Positions 47,018 to 57,368 are shown, counted from the stretch's first letter. The stretch is DNA of 64,000 bases from JBGSUZ01 sp963677505 (GCA_963677505.2 CAXXWB010000017.1:124001-188000); one strand, 5' to 3'. The notes: a model not told the origin generated them from the letters alone. Numbers and translations: made by a program.

Positions 47018-47046
47018 TTGTTAATTATATAACGAGCGAGTATACT
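47018..47046 (+). promoter_or_regulatory. Promoter of the hydrogenase operon with a Rex-like operator
   Basis: TTGTTA (47018-47023), a 17-bp spacer and TATACT (47041-47046). TTGTTAATTATATAACGA across the -35 resembles the Rex operator TTGTTAA-N4-TTAACAA with about two mismatches in the second half. Rex represses when NADH is low and fits hydrogenase control, but the match is imperfect. Confidence 0.5.
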
Positions 47047-47107
47047 TAAAGTAATACTTATCTTACCCATCGCAATTATCCCTAGGATTATTATAAGGAG
47101 GACTATC

Positions 47108-47371
47108 ATGATTGTTCAAATTTGCATTGGAAGCGCTTGTCATCTCAAGGGCTCCTATCAGGTCATTCAAAACCTTAAGGGTCTTATCGAATCCGAAGGC
47201 CTTGAAGAGGAAATTATACTCAAATCTTCATTCTGTCTTGGCGCTTGTTCAGGTGCTGTCGCTGTGAAAATTGATGAATGTCCTGTAGAATCCCTTTTAC
47301 CTGAGCAAACCACTATATTTTTCAATGAGCGCATTAAGGGGGCCCTTGCCAATGAAATTCATAGAGTTTAA
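47108..47371 (+). CDS. Thioredoxin-like [2Fe-2S] ferredoxin, NuoE/HydC-related
   Basis: An 87-aa electron carrier. The four cluster cysteines follow the NuoE pattern: CIGSAC near the start and FCLGAC later. The fold is that of the thioredoxin-like 2Fe-2S domain found in hydrogenase and NADH-dehydrogenase subunits. AAGGAGG lies before the ATG. Its 3' end overlaps the start of the next gene by 20 nt, so the two are co-translated, and it probably passes electrons to or from the sensory hydrogenase. Confidence 0.88.
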   Translation: MIVQICIGSACHLKGSYQVIQNLKGLIESEGLEEEIILKSSFCLGACSGAVAVKIDECPVESLLPEQTTIFFNERIKGALANEIHRV

Positions 47372-49064
47372 TCATAAGAAGTGTGACGAATGTTATAAAT
47401 GTCTCCGCGTCTGCCCTACGAAGGCTATAAAATTTACCGACAACAGCAGGGATATTATAGACGACCTATGTATTAAATGCGGTATTTGCCAAGCATCATG
47501 TCCACAAGACGCCCTCACCATACAAAATGACAAGTATAAAATCAAAAAGCATATTAATCTGGGTAAAAAAATAGCTGTTTCTCTAGCACCTTCTTATGCA
47601 GCGGCCTTTGAAGTTGAAAACCCTAAGCGGATTATCTCTGCATTAAAAGCCTTAGGGGTCTCATGGGTAGAAGAAACCAGCGTAGCTGCTGAAATTGTTT
47701 CTCAAAATTACGAAAACCTCATCGAAACCTTACCCAGTCCAAATATACTCACCACCTGCTGCCCTTCTGCTAACTATTTGGTGCAGTACTACTATCCTGA
47801 ACTATTAAGCTATATGCTTCCAGTGGTTTCTCCTATGATTGCCCACGGAAAAATGCTTAAAGAAAAGTACGGTGACGACTGTTATACCGTCTTCATTGGC
47901 CCTTGTCTTGCAAAAAAAGCTGAAGCAGAGAGCCATAGCGCCATTGATGCCGTTCTCACTTTTAATGAATTGATTAATTGGCTGGCAGAGGAAGGTATTG
48001 ACTACAAAACCTTCTCCCCTGGTGAATTTGATGAAATACCTACCATTCGAGGCATGGCCTATCCTTTAGGTGGCAGCCTCTTTAAAAATGATCGTCAGAC
48101 CCCGATTAGTAAGGACTACACCATTATACGCGTCGACGGTATTGAGCGTTGTCATGATCTTCTGGAAACCCTTAAGAAGGATGGTCTACAAAAATACTGT
48201 GTTGAAATGAACATTTGTCACGGCAGTTGTGTCAACGGTCCCGATATGCCCCATGACAACCAGACCTTCTATCAGCGCAAGGATCGCATGTTTGACTATT
48301 TAAAAAAACATGATCATTACCAATCTCTTGACGAAATCCTCACAGAAAACATTGCCAATTTGTCCTTTGAGGAAACCTTTAAACCTCATAAAAGCGTTAT
48401 CAAACAGCCTAATAGCGATGAAATTCATGCCATCTTACTCCAAATTGACAAATTTAGTGAGAAGGATTACCTCAACTGTGGTTCTTGTGGCTATAACACC
48501 TGTGTCGATAAAGCAATCGCCGTCTACAATGGTCTTTCTAAACCTCAAATGTGCCTCCCGTACCTGCGCTCTAAGGCAGAAAGTCTAAGTTCGGCCCTCT
48601 TTGAACATACCCCTAACTTGGTTTGTATCTTAGACCAAGAACTAAACATAATTGAATATAACCCAACCTTTGCTAGGGCTTTTGATATGGAGGAAACTCC
48701 AATGAAGGGAATGCCCATTATCGCCTTCCAAAGCGAAGAAATTTATTTAAATTGTAGAGCTGAAAAATCCAGCATTCTCGGTCAAAGAGAATGGATTGAA
48801 AATACCGACAGAGTCCTTTACTGCAACGCCATTTATACCGATCGATTTATCATCGGTATTATGACCGACATGACCATCTTCGAAAAAAGCCGTCAAGAAT
48901 TGGCCGCTGTTAAGGAAAAAACCCTCACAGCCTGTCAAGAAGTCATCAATAAACAAATGCGCGTTGCTCAAGAAATAGCCAGTCTTTTAGGCGAAACCAC
49001 TGCTGAAACCAAGGTCAGCTTAAATCGCCTAAAAGAAATCGTACTTTTAGATGAGGGCTACTGA
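47352..49064 (+). CDS. PAS-containing [FeFe]-hydrogenase, sensory (group C, HydS-like)
   Basis: A 570-aa protein. Start at 47352 (MKFIEFNHKKCDECYKCLRV) after AAGGGGG. In order: two [4Fe-4S] sites (CDECYKCLRVCP; CIKCGICQASCP); the H-cluster domain with L1 TTCCPSANYL, L2 GPCLAKKAE and L3 NICHGSCVNGP; a [4Fe-4S] Fes-type motif (NCGSCGYNTC); and a PAS domain (NLVCILDQELNIIEYNPTFA). The four H-cluster cysteines are present but L1-L3 depart from catalytic group A enzymes, as in HydS-type putative H2 sensors. A sensory role is inferred from PAS and the phosphatase encoded next. The C-terminal helix may contact that phosphatase. Confidence 0.92.
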   Translation: MKFIEFNHKKCDECYKCLRVCPTKAIKFTDNSRDIIDDLCIKCGICQASCPQDALTIQNDKYKIKKHINLGKKIAVSLAPSYAAAFEVENPKRIISALKALGVSWVEETSVAAEIVSQNYENLIETLPSPNILTTCCPSANYLVQYYYPELLSYMLPVVSPMIAHGKMLKEKYGDDCYTVFIGPCLAKKAEAESHSAIDAVLTFNELINWLAEEGIDYKTFSPGEFDEIPTIRGMAYPLGGSLFKNDRQTPISKDYTIIRVDGIERCHDLLETLKKDGLQKYCVEMNICHGSCVNGPDMPHDNQTFYQRKDRMFDYLKKHDHYQSLDEILTENIANLSFEETFKPHKSVIKQPNSDEIHAILLQIDKFSEKDYLNCGSCGYNTCVDKAIAVYNGLSKPQMCLPYLRSKAESLSSALFEHTPNLVCILDQELNIIEYNPTFARAFDMEETPMKGMPIIAFQSEEIYLNCRAEKSSILGQREWIENTDRVLYCNAIYTDRFIIGIMTDMTIFEKSRQELAAVKEKTLTACQEVINKQMRVAQEIASLLGETTAETKVSLNRLKEIVLLDEGY

Positions 49065-49065
49065 T

Positions 49066-50226
49066 ATGGAGACTCAGAAAGCTTATATTGATATTGCCTA
49101 TCACGCCCTGAACAAAAAAGGCGAGGAACTTTGCGGCGACCAAGTAGATGTTTATAAATCTGAGGAGGATACCTTTTTCGTTATGGCAGACGGTCTTGGC
49201 AGCGGCGTAAAAGCTAATATTTTAGCCACTTTAACCGTAAAAATTGCCATGACCATGCTCAGAAACGGAGAATCCTTAGAAGAAACCATTGACACCATTA
49301 TGAATACGCTGCCCGTTTGCAGTGTCAGAAAAGTGGCCTATTCCACTTTTTGCATGATTCATATAAAAGGAGATGGCCATTGTCGGCTAGTAGAATACCA
49401 TAATCCGCCAGTCTTCTATTACAAGCAGAAGAAAATTACCGACTATGCATCCAGCTTTGAAACTTATGGCGACAAAGAGGTTCGCATTTCAGAGTTTAAT
49501 TTGGAAATTGGAGATTATCTCACCATTGTCAGTGACGGGGCCATTCACGCTGGCGTAGGTCAAATGCTTAATCACGGCTGGGAATGGGAGCATATTGCTA
49601 ATTATTTAAATCGCCAGCACCCAAAATCTGCAGAACACGTAACGAAATGTCTGATAGAAACTTGCAATAATCTATATGACGGTCGGCCTGGAGACGATAC
49701 CACCGTTGCCACCATTATGCTCAAGAAACCTCAAATTACCCGCATTTTTTCAGGCCCACCTGAAAACAAGACGAAAGACCACGCAGTGGCATATGCCTTT
49801 TCAGAAGGACAGTCTAAAAAAGTGATTTGTGGCGGCACTGCTGCCAACCTTATGGCAAGAGAGCTTGTTCAGGAACTGCGAACTGAGATGGATTATTACG
49901 AGCCCTCAGTCCCTCCTATTGCTCACCTTAAGGGCTTTGATTTAGTTACCGAAGGTGTTCTCACTTTAAAGAAAGTTTCTGAAAAATTGGACGCATATTC
50001 TGAAGGTGAAATCATACCCTTTCATCTTAAAGATGGGGCAACACGTCTGTCGGATTTGCTTATCAATGATAGTACCCACATTGAATTTTGGATTGGTAAA
50101 GCCATCAACCCCGCACACCAAAATCCCGATTTTCCATTTGAATTGAGTATTAAGCTTCACGTTCTGGAAAAAATAATAGCTACCCTCAAACAAATTGGAA
50201 AAGTTATAACCATTAAATATGTTTAG
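49066..50226 (+). CDS. SpoIIE-like PP2C serine/threonine phosphatase of the hydrogenase cluster
   Basis: A 386-aa protein. Start at 49066 (METQKAYIDIAYHALNKKGE) after GAGGG; an earlier ATG at 49051 overlaps the hydrogenase stop. The PP2C/SpoIIE core has the metal-binding motifs FFVMADGLGSG, YLTIVSDGAIHAGVG and RPGDDTTVATIMLK. The last third, from about residue 235, is a separate domain (VICGGTAANLMARELVQEL) seen with such phosphatases in hydrogenase clusters. It lies between two hydrogenase genes with overlaps or short gaps (11 nt), so it most likely relays the state of the PAS-hydrogenase by dephosphorylating an unknown target. Confidence 0.88.
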   Translation: METQKAYIDIAYHALNKKGEELCGDQVDVYKSEEDTFFVMADGLGSGVKANILATLTVKIAMTMLRNGESLEETIDTIMNTLPVCSVRKVAYSTFCMIHIKGDGHCRLVEYHNPPVFYYKQKKITDYASSFETYGDKEVRISEFNLEIGDYLTIVSDGAIHAGVGQMLNHGWEWEHIANYLNRQHPKSAEHVTKCLIETCNNLYDGRPGDDTTVATIMLKKPQITRIFSGPPENKTKDHAVAYAFSEGQSKKVICGGTAANLMARELVQELRTEMDYYEPSVPPIAHLKGFDLVTEGVLTLKKVSEKLDAYSEGEIIPFHLKDGATRLSDLLINDSTHIEFWIGKAINPAHQNPDFPFELSIKLHVLEKIIATLKQIGKVITIKYV

Positions 50227-50237
50227 GCAGGTGCATT

Positions 50238-51701
50238 ATGAGAAACTTTGAAAATCAAGTTCAACTGGTCAAATATGAGGTCCTTAAAGAAGTTGCTAAA
50301 TTGACCTTTGAAGATACATTGGAAGAAATGTACGTCCGTATACCCAATAAAGTAGACCCAGGTCCTGAGCCACGGTTCAGATGTTGTATTCACCATGAGC
50401 GGGCCGTTACAAAAGAGCGGATTAAAATGGCTATGGGAGGTACGCCTGCTATTGAAAATATTGTAGAAGTATTGGATACAGCTTGCGATCAATGTCCTGT
50501 AAGTCGCTACAAAATCACTGAGTCCTGTAGAGGCTGTCTTGCCCATCGTTGCCAAGTCGCTTGCCCTGCAGACGCCATTCAAATTGTATGTGGAAAAGCA
50601 ACCATTAACGAAAGCAAATGTATTGAATGTGGCAGATGTCACTCTGCTTGTCCCTATAACGCCATTGTTGATATTAAACGTCCCTGTATGAAGGCTTGTC
50701 CTGTAGATGCCCTCACCATTAACGAACAAAAAAAAGCGGTCATCGACAACAACAAATGTATACAATGTGGTGCCTGCGTTTACAATTGTCCTTTTGGTGC
50801 TATCCAAGACAAATCCGAGATTGTGCCTATCATCCGCCGCTTAGTGGCCAGCAAGAAAAAAGGCGGACCAAAGGTGTACGCCATTATCGCCCCGGCATTC
50901 GCCTCCCAATTCAATTATGCCAACTTGGGTCAAATTATTTCAGGCATTAAAAAGTTAGGCTTCCAAGATGTTATCGAAGCGGCTCTCGGGGCAGATTTAG
51001 TCACCATCCATGAAGTCGAGGAACTTTTGCATCACCTAGATGGCAACAGTTATATGACCAGCTCCTGCTGCCCCGCCTTTGTCAATTTCATTGAAAAGAA
51101 ACACCCTCAAATTCTAGACAACGTGTCACAAACGGTCTCGCCAATGATTGCAACGTCTCAGCTCATAAAATCCGTTGATCCTAGGGCTATTACCGTCTTC
51201 ATCGGTCCTTGTATTGCCAAGAAAGTGGAAAAGGATTTGCCCAAATTAAAAGGCATTACAGACTATGCCATGACCTTTGAAGAACTGGTCGCTCTCCTAG
51301 ACGCTAAGGAAATCGTTCTGGAAGATTTGGAAGAATCACCACTGGATAATGCCTCATATTATGGCAGAATATTTGCTGGGGTAGGTGGGCTTTCAAAAGC
51401 CGTAGATGCGACAGCACAAAAAGTCGCTCCTGAGTTTAAAGTTAAACCCCTTGTGGGAGACGGTATCAAAACTTGTGACAAGCTTATAAAACTGGCTAAA
51501 GCCAATCGCCTAGATGGTAACTTTATTGAAGGCATGGCTTGTTCTGGAGGCTGTATTAAAGGACCTGTTACTATCCATCACGGTGCGAAGGACTTAAAAG
51601 CCCTTGACGAGTACTCTAAAAAAGCGCTTGAACAGGATGCTATTACTGCCACGCGTGTCTTTGCAACAGAAAATATCATTATGAGCAAAGCCAAGCTCTA
51701 A
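50238..51701 (+). CDS. [FeFe]-hydrogenase, monomeric group B-like
   Basis: A 487-aa iron-sulfur enzyme. An N-terminal domain of about 90 residues (RCCIHHERAVTKERIKMAMG) is followed by several [4Fe-4S] motifs (CRGCLAHRCQVACP; CIECGRCHSACP; CIQCGACVYNCP). The H-cluster domain has L1 TSSCCPAFVNF, L2 GPCIAKKVE and L3 MACSGGCIKGP. All H-cluster cysteines and the proton-path Cys in SSCCP are present, so it is probably catalytic. It is last in the operon and may be the enzyme regulated by the sensory hydrogenase and phosphatase. GGCAGG precedes the ATG by 8 nt. Confidence 0.93.
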   Translation: MRNFENQVQLVKYEVLKEVAKLTFEDTLEEMYVRIPNKVDPGPEPRFRCCIHHERAVTKERIKMAMGGTPAIENIVEVLDTACDQCPVSRYKITESCRGCLAHRCQVACPADAIQIVCGKATINESKCIECGRCHSACPYNAIVDIKRPCMKACPVDALTINEQKKAVIDNNKCIQCGACVYNCPFGAIQDKSEIVPIIRRLVASKKKGGPKVYAIIAPAFASQFNYANLGQIISGIKKLGFQDVIEAALGADLVTIHEVEELLHHLDGNSYMTSSCCPAFVNFIEKKHPQILDNVSQTVSPMIATSQLIKSVDPRAITVFIGPCIAKKVEKDLPKLKGITDYAMTFEELVALLDAKEIVLEDLEESPLDNASYYGRIFAGVGGLSKAVDATAQKVAPEFKVKPLVGDGIKTCDKLIKLAKANRLDGNFIEGMACSGGCIKGPVTIHHGAKDLKALDEYSKKALEQDAITATRVFATENIIMSKAKL

Positions 51702-51726
51702 GTATGCTCGGGGCTTAAAACAAGAA

Positions 51727-51766
51727 AAGCTCTTGAAGTGCTAACTGCATAGCACTTCAAGAGCTT
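51727..51766 (-). terminator. Terminator at the 3' end of the GAF-protein gene
   Basis: A perfect 16-bp stem (51727-51742 with 51751-51766) and an 8-nt loop. The T-rich tail TTTTCTTGTTTT is on the minus strand. It includes the GAF-gene stop codon. Confidence 0.75.
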
Positions 51767-53529
51767 CAATAATTTCTTCAGGTGTTCCATTAACCGCCGC
51801 TTGGTACTCTGTCGGATCAAAAATCTCTTCATCAAAGACTAGGGTACATATTTTACTGCCTAGGACATAGGACGTATCGCCTAGAGACAAGGCTTCTCTG
51901 CCTTTAAAAATACTACCCTTCCAAGGCTTATAATACACCTTGTAGTCTAACCAAAACTTTTGACGCTGTTCTTCATAGGCATCTAATTTTTCCATGAAGA
52001 GCTCTGCATCCGTCTTTGTCTTTTCGCTACTTAGGGCTTCTACCGCTCTCATTTGATGCATGAGAGGTGCAATGCTTGATGCCATGGCTTCTAAATAATT
52101 CAACTCGTAATAGTGAGACTGATTTTTAAAGGACATTACCAATATCATTGCACAAGGACCCTCTGAAACGGCATCAAACTTCACCACATCAATTGGCGCA
52201 ATACAGGTTTTTCCTTGATTAAGTTCAGGAGATTTTGCTTTTAAATATTTCCCAACACTGCCCTCTTCATGGTCTATGAGAAGGCCTCTTGAAAGTAAAT
52301 TGATGCCTTGCTCATTTAAGGCAAATTTTTCACCCATTAAAGTAGATCCTGAGCCTTGAGAAACTACATAAGTTCCATCAGCTTCTCTGTAGGCAATATA
52401 GGCTTCATCTATACCTGCGAACAAATCAAGACTTTGGAAAATCAATTCACTAAGTTCATCTAAATCTGTGGCACTGGTGACGGTTTTAATACTCTGCGTA
52501 ATATGTTCTAAGGCTAACTTCGCCTGATCGATTTGCTTTTTCTGATTTTCCAACTGTTGTAAATGGTTGGCATTGTCTATAGCCGAACATATTGCGGTTA
52601 AAATACTCTCAATGGTTTCAAACAAGCTAACATCAAAAGGTGTCCCACTAATGGTTTCGCCCATGGTGACAAACCCAATGACTTCCCTCTTTTTAAGCAA
52701 AGTTATATAAACGGCTCCTAATTGCTCAAAGGGTTCTATGGTTCCAAACATCTCTTTTAAAATTTGGTGGTCCTTCTTCACAGAATAGGTCAGCCTACCA
52801 GATGGTATTTCTTGGTTGTAGTTTAACTCAAAATAAGTCTGTTTAAAGGAGATTAAATCTTCAAAATGCCTTAAGGCTATTTTCCCAATTCTCTCATCCA
52901 TTAAGCAAAAACTAGTCTTTGCGCTGGCCGTTAATTCTCTAATGCCTTCTACACAACTTTTAATAAGTTGTTCTAAGTCTCGTTCCGTTAAAGTCAGTGC
53001 CATCAATCGATGCATCAACATCTGATTGTACAGCTTACGGTCCATCAACTGCTTAAATTCTTTATTTTTCTCAATTTGTATGCCTGCATAAAAAGCATTG
53101 TTAATTAGCTTTTTTAACGTCTCAGCATATAAGTAATCTTGATCGTCCCACGAATTAGAAATAATCAAACCAATCAGCTCATCCGCTACAATTAATGGCA
53201 ACATAAAATTTGGATGGTAGCTTGTCATAATCTCTTTTGGTAAATATTCCTCAAGACCAGATGTCAGCACTACCCCTACCTTTGTAGCAAGTTGGGCGAT
53301 TTGTTGAGTCACCTCAAAAGGATCATATATAGGATTTACGCCTCGAGACGCCTTCCAGCACATGGCATTATCACTTTTCATCCAAAGTTGAGAGGATTGG
53401 AATTTCAATGCATTATGCACATATTCGTAGCCATAAGTTTCAAGTTGTTCAGGATGTAACACCTGTGTAAAGAAATCAATAGCTTCCAAAATTTGGTCCG
53501 GTTCCAAATTGCTCTTCTTGTTCTATCAT
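51741..53529 (-). CDS. Multi-GAF-domain protein, probable frameshift at 53506-53508
   Basis: About 595 aa. The continuous frame starts with TTG at 53507 (LEPDQILEAIDFFTQVLHPE); with one T fewer it begins at an ATG at 53529 and reads MIEQEEQLEPDQILEAIDFF, which leaves 596 codons. Three GAF-like units: about 20-150 (SSQLWMKSDNAMCWKASRGV), 165-320 (SAKTSFCLMDERIGKIALRH; VYITLLKKREVIGFVTMGE) and 345-490 (DEAYIAYREADGTYVVSQGS), joined by helices. No output domain, membrane segment or HTH. It follows the FapA-like gene by about 26 nt. Probably a cytoplasmic signal-binding protein; ligand and partner unknown. Confidence 0.8.
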
Positions 53530-53555
53530 TATGATTTCACTCTCACTTTTGAAGT

Positions 53556-55306
53556 TTATACATCACTGTGATGCATTTGGTTGTCTTTGACATAGAATGA
53601 CCCTGTGAGGACATCGTTGACCCTCTTAATATGGTTTTTAATTTCCAAGGAACTCTTCGGAAAGACTTGATCCATAATTTTTACTTCCCCATCTCCACGG
53701 ATGCGAAGGACCTCTTCCATGTTAATGAGTTTCTCTTTGATGTTGCTAATTTCCCCAACAATCTTGTCCAGCTCTTTCTGCATCAGATGATAGGTATTAA
53801 TAGCTTTTTGATCTAACTGATCCATATTCAATTGGAAAATATCTATTTGTCTTTTGATTTTGTTAGCTCTTTCGAGGACATCCAAATAATAAGCATTTAG
53901 ATTTTCCATCTCAAGTTTCATTTGAACTCTATCAAAACCCACAACACAGACATTGGTTTCTCTCTCAAATTGGTTGCCAATGACCCCAGTAATGATCTGA
54001 TGTTTGGCTACAATTTTACCCCCAACGACTTTGGCACCACGTTTTAATAGCTCCACTTTAGCCGCATTGATATTGGCATCGTATGCATATACGCCAATTT
54101 GCACCATTCCTACTGCGTCAATGTTGGTTTCACTAACGTATTTTAAGAATACATTTTTACCCGCTTTAAGTATTGCAGTTCCCTTACCATTTATGCCACC
54201 CTTAATACTGATGGAGCCTTCTCTAGACTCAATGAGTGTGACAGCACCTACGCCCATAGGGCCGAGAATCATAATATCTTTTGTCGCCTTAACAATAAAG
54301 CAGTCTTCTACTGTCCCTTTAATGGTCACATGACCATCAAAATCTATATTGCCAGTGGAATAGTCTACATTGCCATTAATCATCAAATGATTATCAACGC
54401 GAATCATTTGGTCTATTACAGCTACAGCTCCTGGTATTCTCGCTCTAAGGACAGATGTTCCATTGGCCATCGGAAACATTTGAACTGTTTCTGGGTCAAA
54501 TCTCAATTGATTATCCTTGCCTGGCTTAGGAGGTACAGGTTCTCCCTTAATGGTCGGTCCCTTCAGTTCCCTCAGTCAGTGGAATCTTCTCCCCTAACCA
54601 ATCTCCAATTTCTACTGGATCAATTAAGTGTATATCAAAATGGTCTACACCGCCATCAGTTTTAAGTTCAGGCTTTTTAGTTGCCATTTCATAGTATTTT
54701 ATCTTTGCATCATCTCCAGGAATAGGTGCAATACCTGCGGCGATTTGAATTCGTTTTTTGTACTTCCATAGGGTTCATAATAACATCTGTCATCAGCCCT
54801 ACCTTAATGCTATTTTCTCTTAGCAACTGAAGCATATCTGACATAACCGATTCTAAATTGCGGGCATAGTCTTCCTGTAGAATATTCAGCCGGATGTATG
54901 CAGACATTTCATCCTTTGAAATTTCCAGCTCAATTTCAGGCTTGTATGTCCCAATATGGATTTCTTCTCCATTTGCTTTAATAAGCCCATCTCTCAGAGC
55001 TGTAAATTTGCTGACTTGAAGTCGTGGTGAATTGACAATAAGCTCGTTAAAGCTTTTTAGGTCAATGGGCTTTCTGCATTTTACAAAAAGATCTTCTTCC
55101 TTTGAATAGATTTCAACAATGCCATCTGAATAATGAACCAAAGTATACACCTCACCAGTTCTTTGTTTAACAATTATAAAAATATCATACACAAAATCTT
55201 CTGAAAAATAAAGCAATTTAAGTACATTTTCACAGATAGATTGATATGGCGCTACTCTACGTTTTTTTTGTTGTACAAATTTGATTGTACAGTAAATAAA
55301 CATCAA
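53556..55306 (-). CDS. FapA/DUF342 family protein with two +1 frameshifts
   Basis: Polymer-forming beta-helix protein of the DUF342/FapA family (named after a flagellar assembly protein). Upstream frame: MMFIYCTIKFVQQKKRRVAP to MNPMEVQKT; middle: RIQIAAGIAPIPGDDAKIKY to TEGTEG; last: PTIKGEPVPPKPGKDNQLRF then VDNHLMINGNVDYSTGNIDF and beta-helix repeats (VEDCFIVKATKDIMILGPMG). Breaks are an extra A at 54754-54759 and an extra base at 54559-54561. Removing both gives 583 codons. A helical region (MDQLDQKAINTYHLMQKELD) follows the beta-helix. It heads an operon with the GAF protein. The role is uncertain since no other flagellar gene is here. Confidence 0.82.
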
Positions 55307-55356
55307 TGTACACTGTTAATTATATATAGATAAAGCTATGATTGTATGCATAAAAA

Positions 55357-55391
55357 AACACACCATTGGGCATTTCCCACAATGGTGTGTT
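55357..55391 (-). terminator. Terminator of glmS
   Basis: AACACACCATTG and CAATGGTGTGTT form a 12-bp stem. The minus strand ends with TTTTTTT. Confidence 0.9.
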
Positions 55392-55437
55392 CATTTTTAT
55401 ACAACATTTGCTAATTATAGCCAAATTATACGATTAC

Positions 55438-57270
55438 TTATTCAACAGTAACACTTTTTGCAAGATTTCTTGGCTTGTCTACATCGTTACCTCTGGCAAG
55501 AGAAACGTAGTATGCAAAGAGCTGAAGTGGAATGATACTGAGAATTGGTGCTAATTCATCAAGGGTTCTTGGAATTCTAATCACTTCATCTGCAAACTTA
55601 TCAATTTCTGTATTGCCTTCTTGAGCAATTGCAATAACGTGAGCGCCTCTAGCTTTTACTTCTTTAATATTTGAAAGCATTTTATCATATAAATGTTCTT
55701 GGGTTGCTGTTGCAATTACCAATGTTCCCTCTTGAATTAAAGCGATAGTACCATGTTTCAACTCCCCTGCCGCAATGGCGAAAGAATTGATATAAGAAAT
55801 CTCTTTAAGTTTGAGAGAGCCTTCAACCGCCGTATCTACGTCAATACCTCTGCCCATAAAGAACACAGACTCATTGTTAAACTGTTCATCTGCTAATTTC
55901 TGAGCTGTTTGATAATGGTCAAGAACTGTCGTGACTTTTTGGTCAATGACTTTTAGTTCTGCGAGAACTTCATTGTACTTAGCATCATCTAATTTCTCGT
56001 TTAATCTTCCCATATAAAGGGCCAATAAGTAGAAGGCCATCAATTGCGTTGTATACGCCTTTGTTGAAGCAACTCCAATTTCAGGACCTGCCCAAGTATA
56101 GAAAACATCATCCGACTCACGAGCAACTGAACTCCCTACTACATTGACAACACTTAGAATGCGAGCGCCATGCTTTTTAGCTTCTCTAAGAGCTGCTAAG
56201 GTATCTAATGTTTCTCCTGACTGAGAAACGGCAATAAATAACGTTCTATCATCTATAAATGGATTTCTGTATCTGAATTCCGATGCCACGTCACAAATAA
56301 CTGGAATGTTTGCATATTTTTCAATAGCGTATTTACCAATTAATCCTGCATTATAAGCCGTACCACAAGCAACAATATAGACTTTGTTGAATCTTTCCAA
56401 TTCTGCTTTAGTCATGTTGAAACCTTCAAGAACAATTTCATCTTTGCTCTCATTTAATCTTCTGTAAAGTGTTGCATTAACACCTGCAGGTTGTTCATGA
56501 ATTTCTTTCAAAGTGAAATGCTCGTAGCCTTCTTTTTCAGCAGAATCCATATCCCAAGTCACTTCATAAATATCTCGTTTTACTTCTTGACCAAGCTTAT
56601 TGTAAATAGTGACCTTATCTTTAGTCAAAACTACAGTTTCATCATTTTCAATAAGATAGACATTTCTTGTGTATTTCAAAATAGCTGGAATGTCTGAAGC
56701 AATATAATTTTCTTCCTTGCCAAGACCTACAATCAATGGGCTGTCTTTACGAACTGCTACGATTTTGTCTGGTTCATCTTTACAAATTACACCGATGGCA
56801 TAGGCGCCTTCCATTTTGGAAACTGCTTTATTGACTGCGGTTAGCAAATCTCCCTCATAGAAATAATCTATTAAGTGAGCAATAACTTCTGTATCGGTTT
56901 CTGACTTAAATTCAGTTCCTTTTGTTTCAATGAGCCACTCTTTAAGACTCATATAATTTTCAATAATCCCATTGTGAATAACTGCAATGGTCTTGTTCAT
57001 ATTAACATGAGGATGGGCGTTCATCACCGATGGCGCACCATGAGTCGCCCATCTGGTATGACCAATCCCAACAGAAGAAACCAACGATTCTGATTTAAGT
57101 GCCTCTTCAAGACACGAAAGTCTTCCTTTTTCTTTTCTGACTTCGACTTTGTCTCCAATAACTAGAGCAATACCAGCAGAGTCATAACCTCTATATTCTA
57201 ATCTTTCTAAACCGTTTAACAATACAGGCAACGCCTGTCCTTTTCCAATATATCCTACAATACCGCACAT
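55438..57270 (-). CDS. glmS: Glutamine-fructose-6-phosphate aminotransferase (isomerising)
   Basis: Makes glucosamine 6-phosphate for peptidoglycan and other amino sugars. The start must be 57270 so that Cys2 (MCGIVGYIGKGQALPVLL) is the N-terminal nucleophile after Met removal; GGAGG lies 10 nt upstream. The glutaminase domain has GHTRWATHGAPS and HNGIIENY. The two SIS isomerase domains have VACGTAYNAGLIGKYAIEKY, SQSGETLDTLAALREAKKHG and the C-terminal PRNLAKSVTVE. Length is 610 aa. Expression is controlled by a glmS ribozyme in the leader. Confidence 0.98.
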   Translation of the reverse strand: MCGIVGYIGKGQALPVLLNGLERLEYRGYDSAGIALVIGDKVEVRKEKGRLSCLEEALKSESLVSSVGIGHTRWATHGAPSVMNAHPHVNMNKTIAVIHNGIIENYMSLKEWLIETKGTEFKSETDTEVIAHLIDYFYEGDLLTAVNKAVSKMEGAYAIGVICKDEPDKIVAVRKDSPLIVGLGKEENYIASDIPAILKYTRNVYLIENDETVVLTKDKVTIYNKLGQEVKRDIYEVTWDMDSAEKEGYEHFTLKEIHEQPAGVNATLYRRLNESKDEIVLEGFNMTKAELERFNKVYIVACGTAYNAGLIGKYAIEKYANIPVICDVASEFRYRNPFIDDRTLFIAVSQSGETLDTLAALREAKKHGARILSVVNVVGSSVARESDDVFYTWAGPEIGVASTKAYTTQLMAFYLLALYMGRLNEKLDDAKYNEVLAELKVIDQKVTTVLDHYQTAQKLADEQFNNESVFFMGRGIDVDTAVEGSLKLKEISYINSFAIAAGELKHGTIALIQEGTLVIATATQEHLYDKMLSNIKEVKARGAHVIAIAQEGNTEIDKFADEVIRIPRTLDELAPILSIIPLQLFAYYVSLARGNDVDKPRNLAKSVTVE

Positions 57271-57368
57271 AAGTTGATCCTCCAATAAAATAATGTTTTA
57301 GTTTACTCAACGAAAGAAAGAGCCTCTTTTTAATGGCATAAATAGAATTAATTACCACTTCCAAAAAA

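Noticed and set aside
50223..50807. 194-aa minus-strand ORF
   Set aside because: Fully antisense to the group B hydrogenase, whose motifs are unmistakable.
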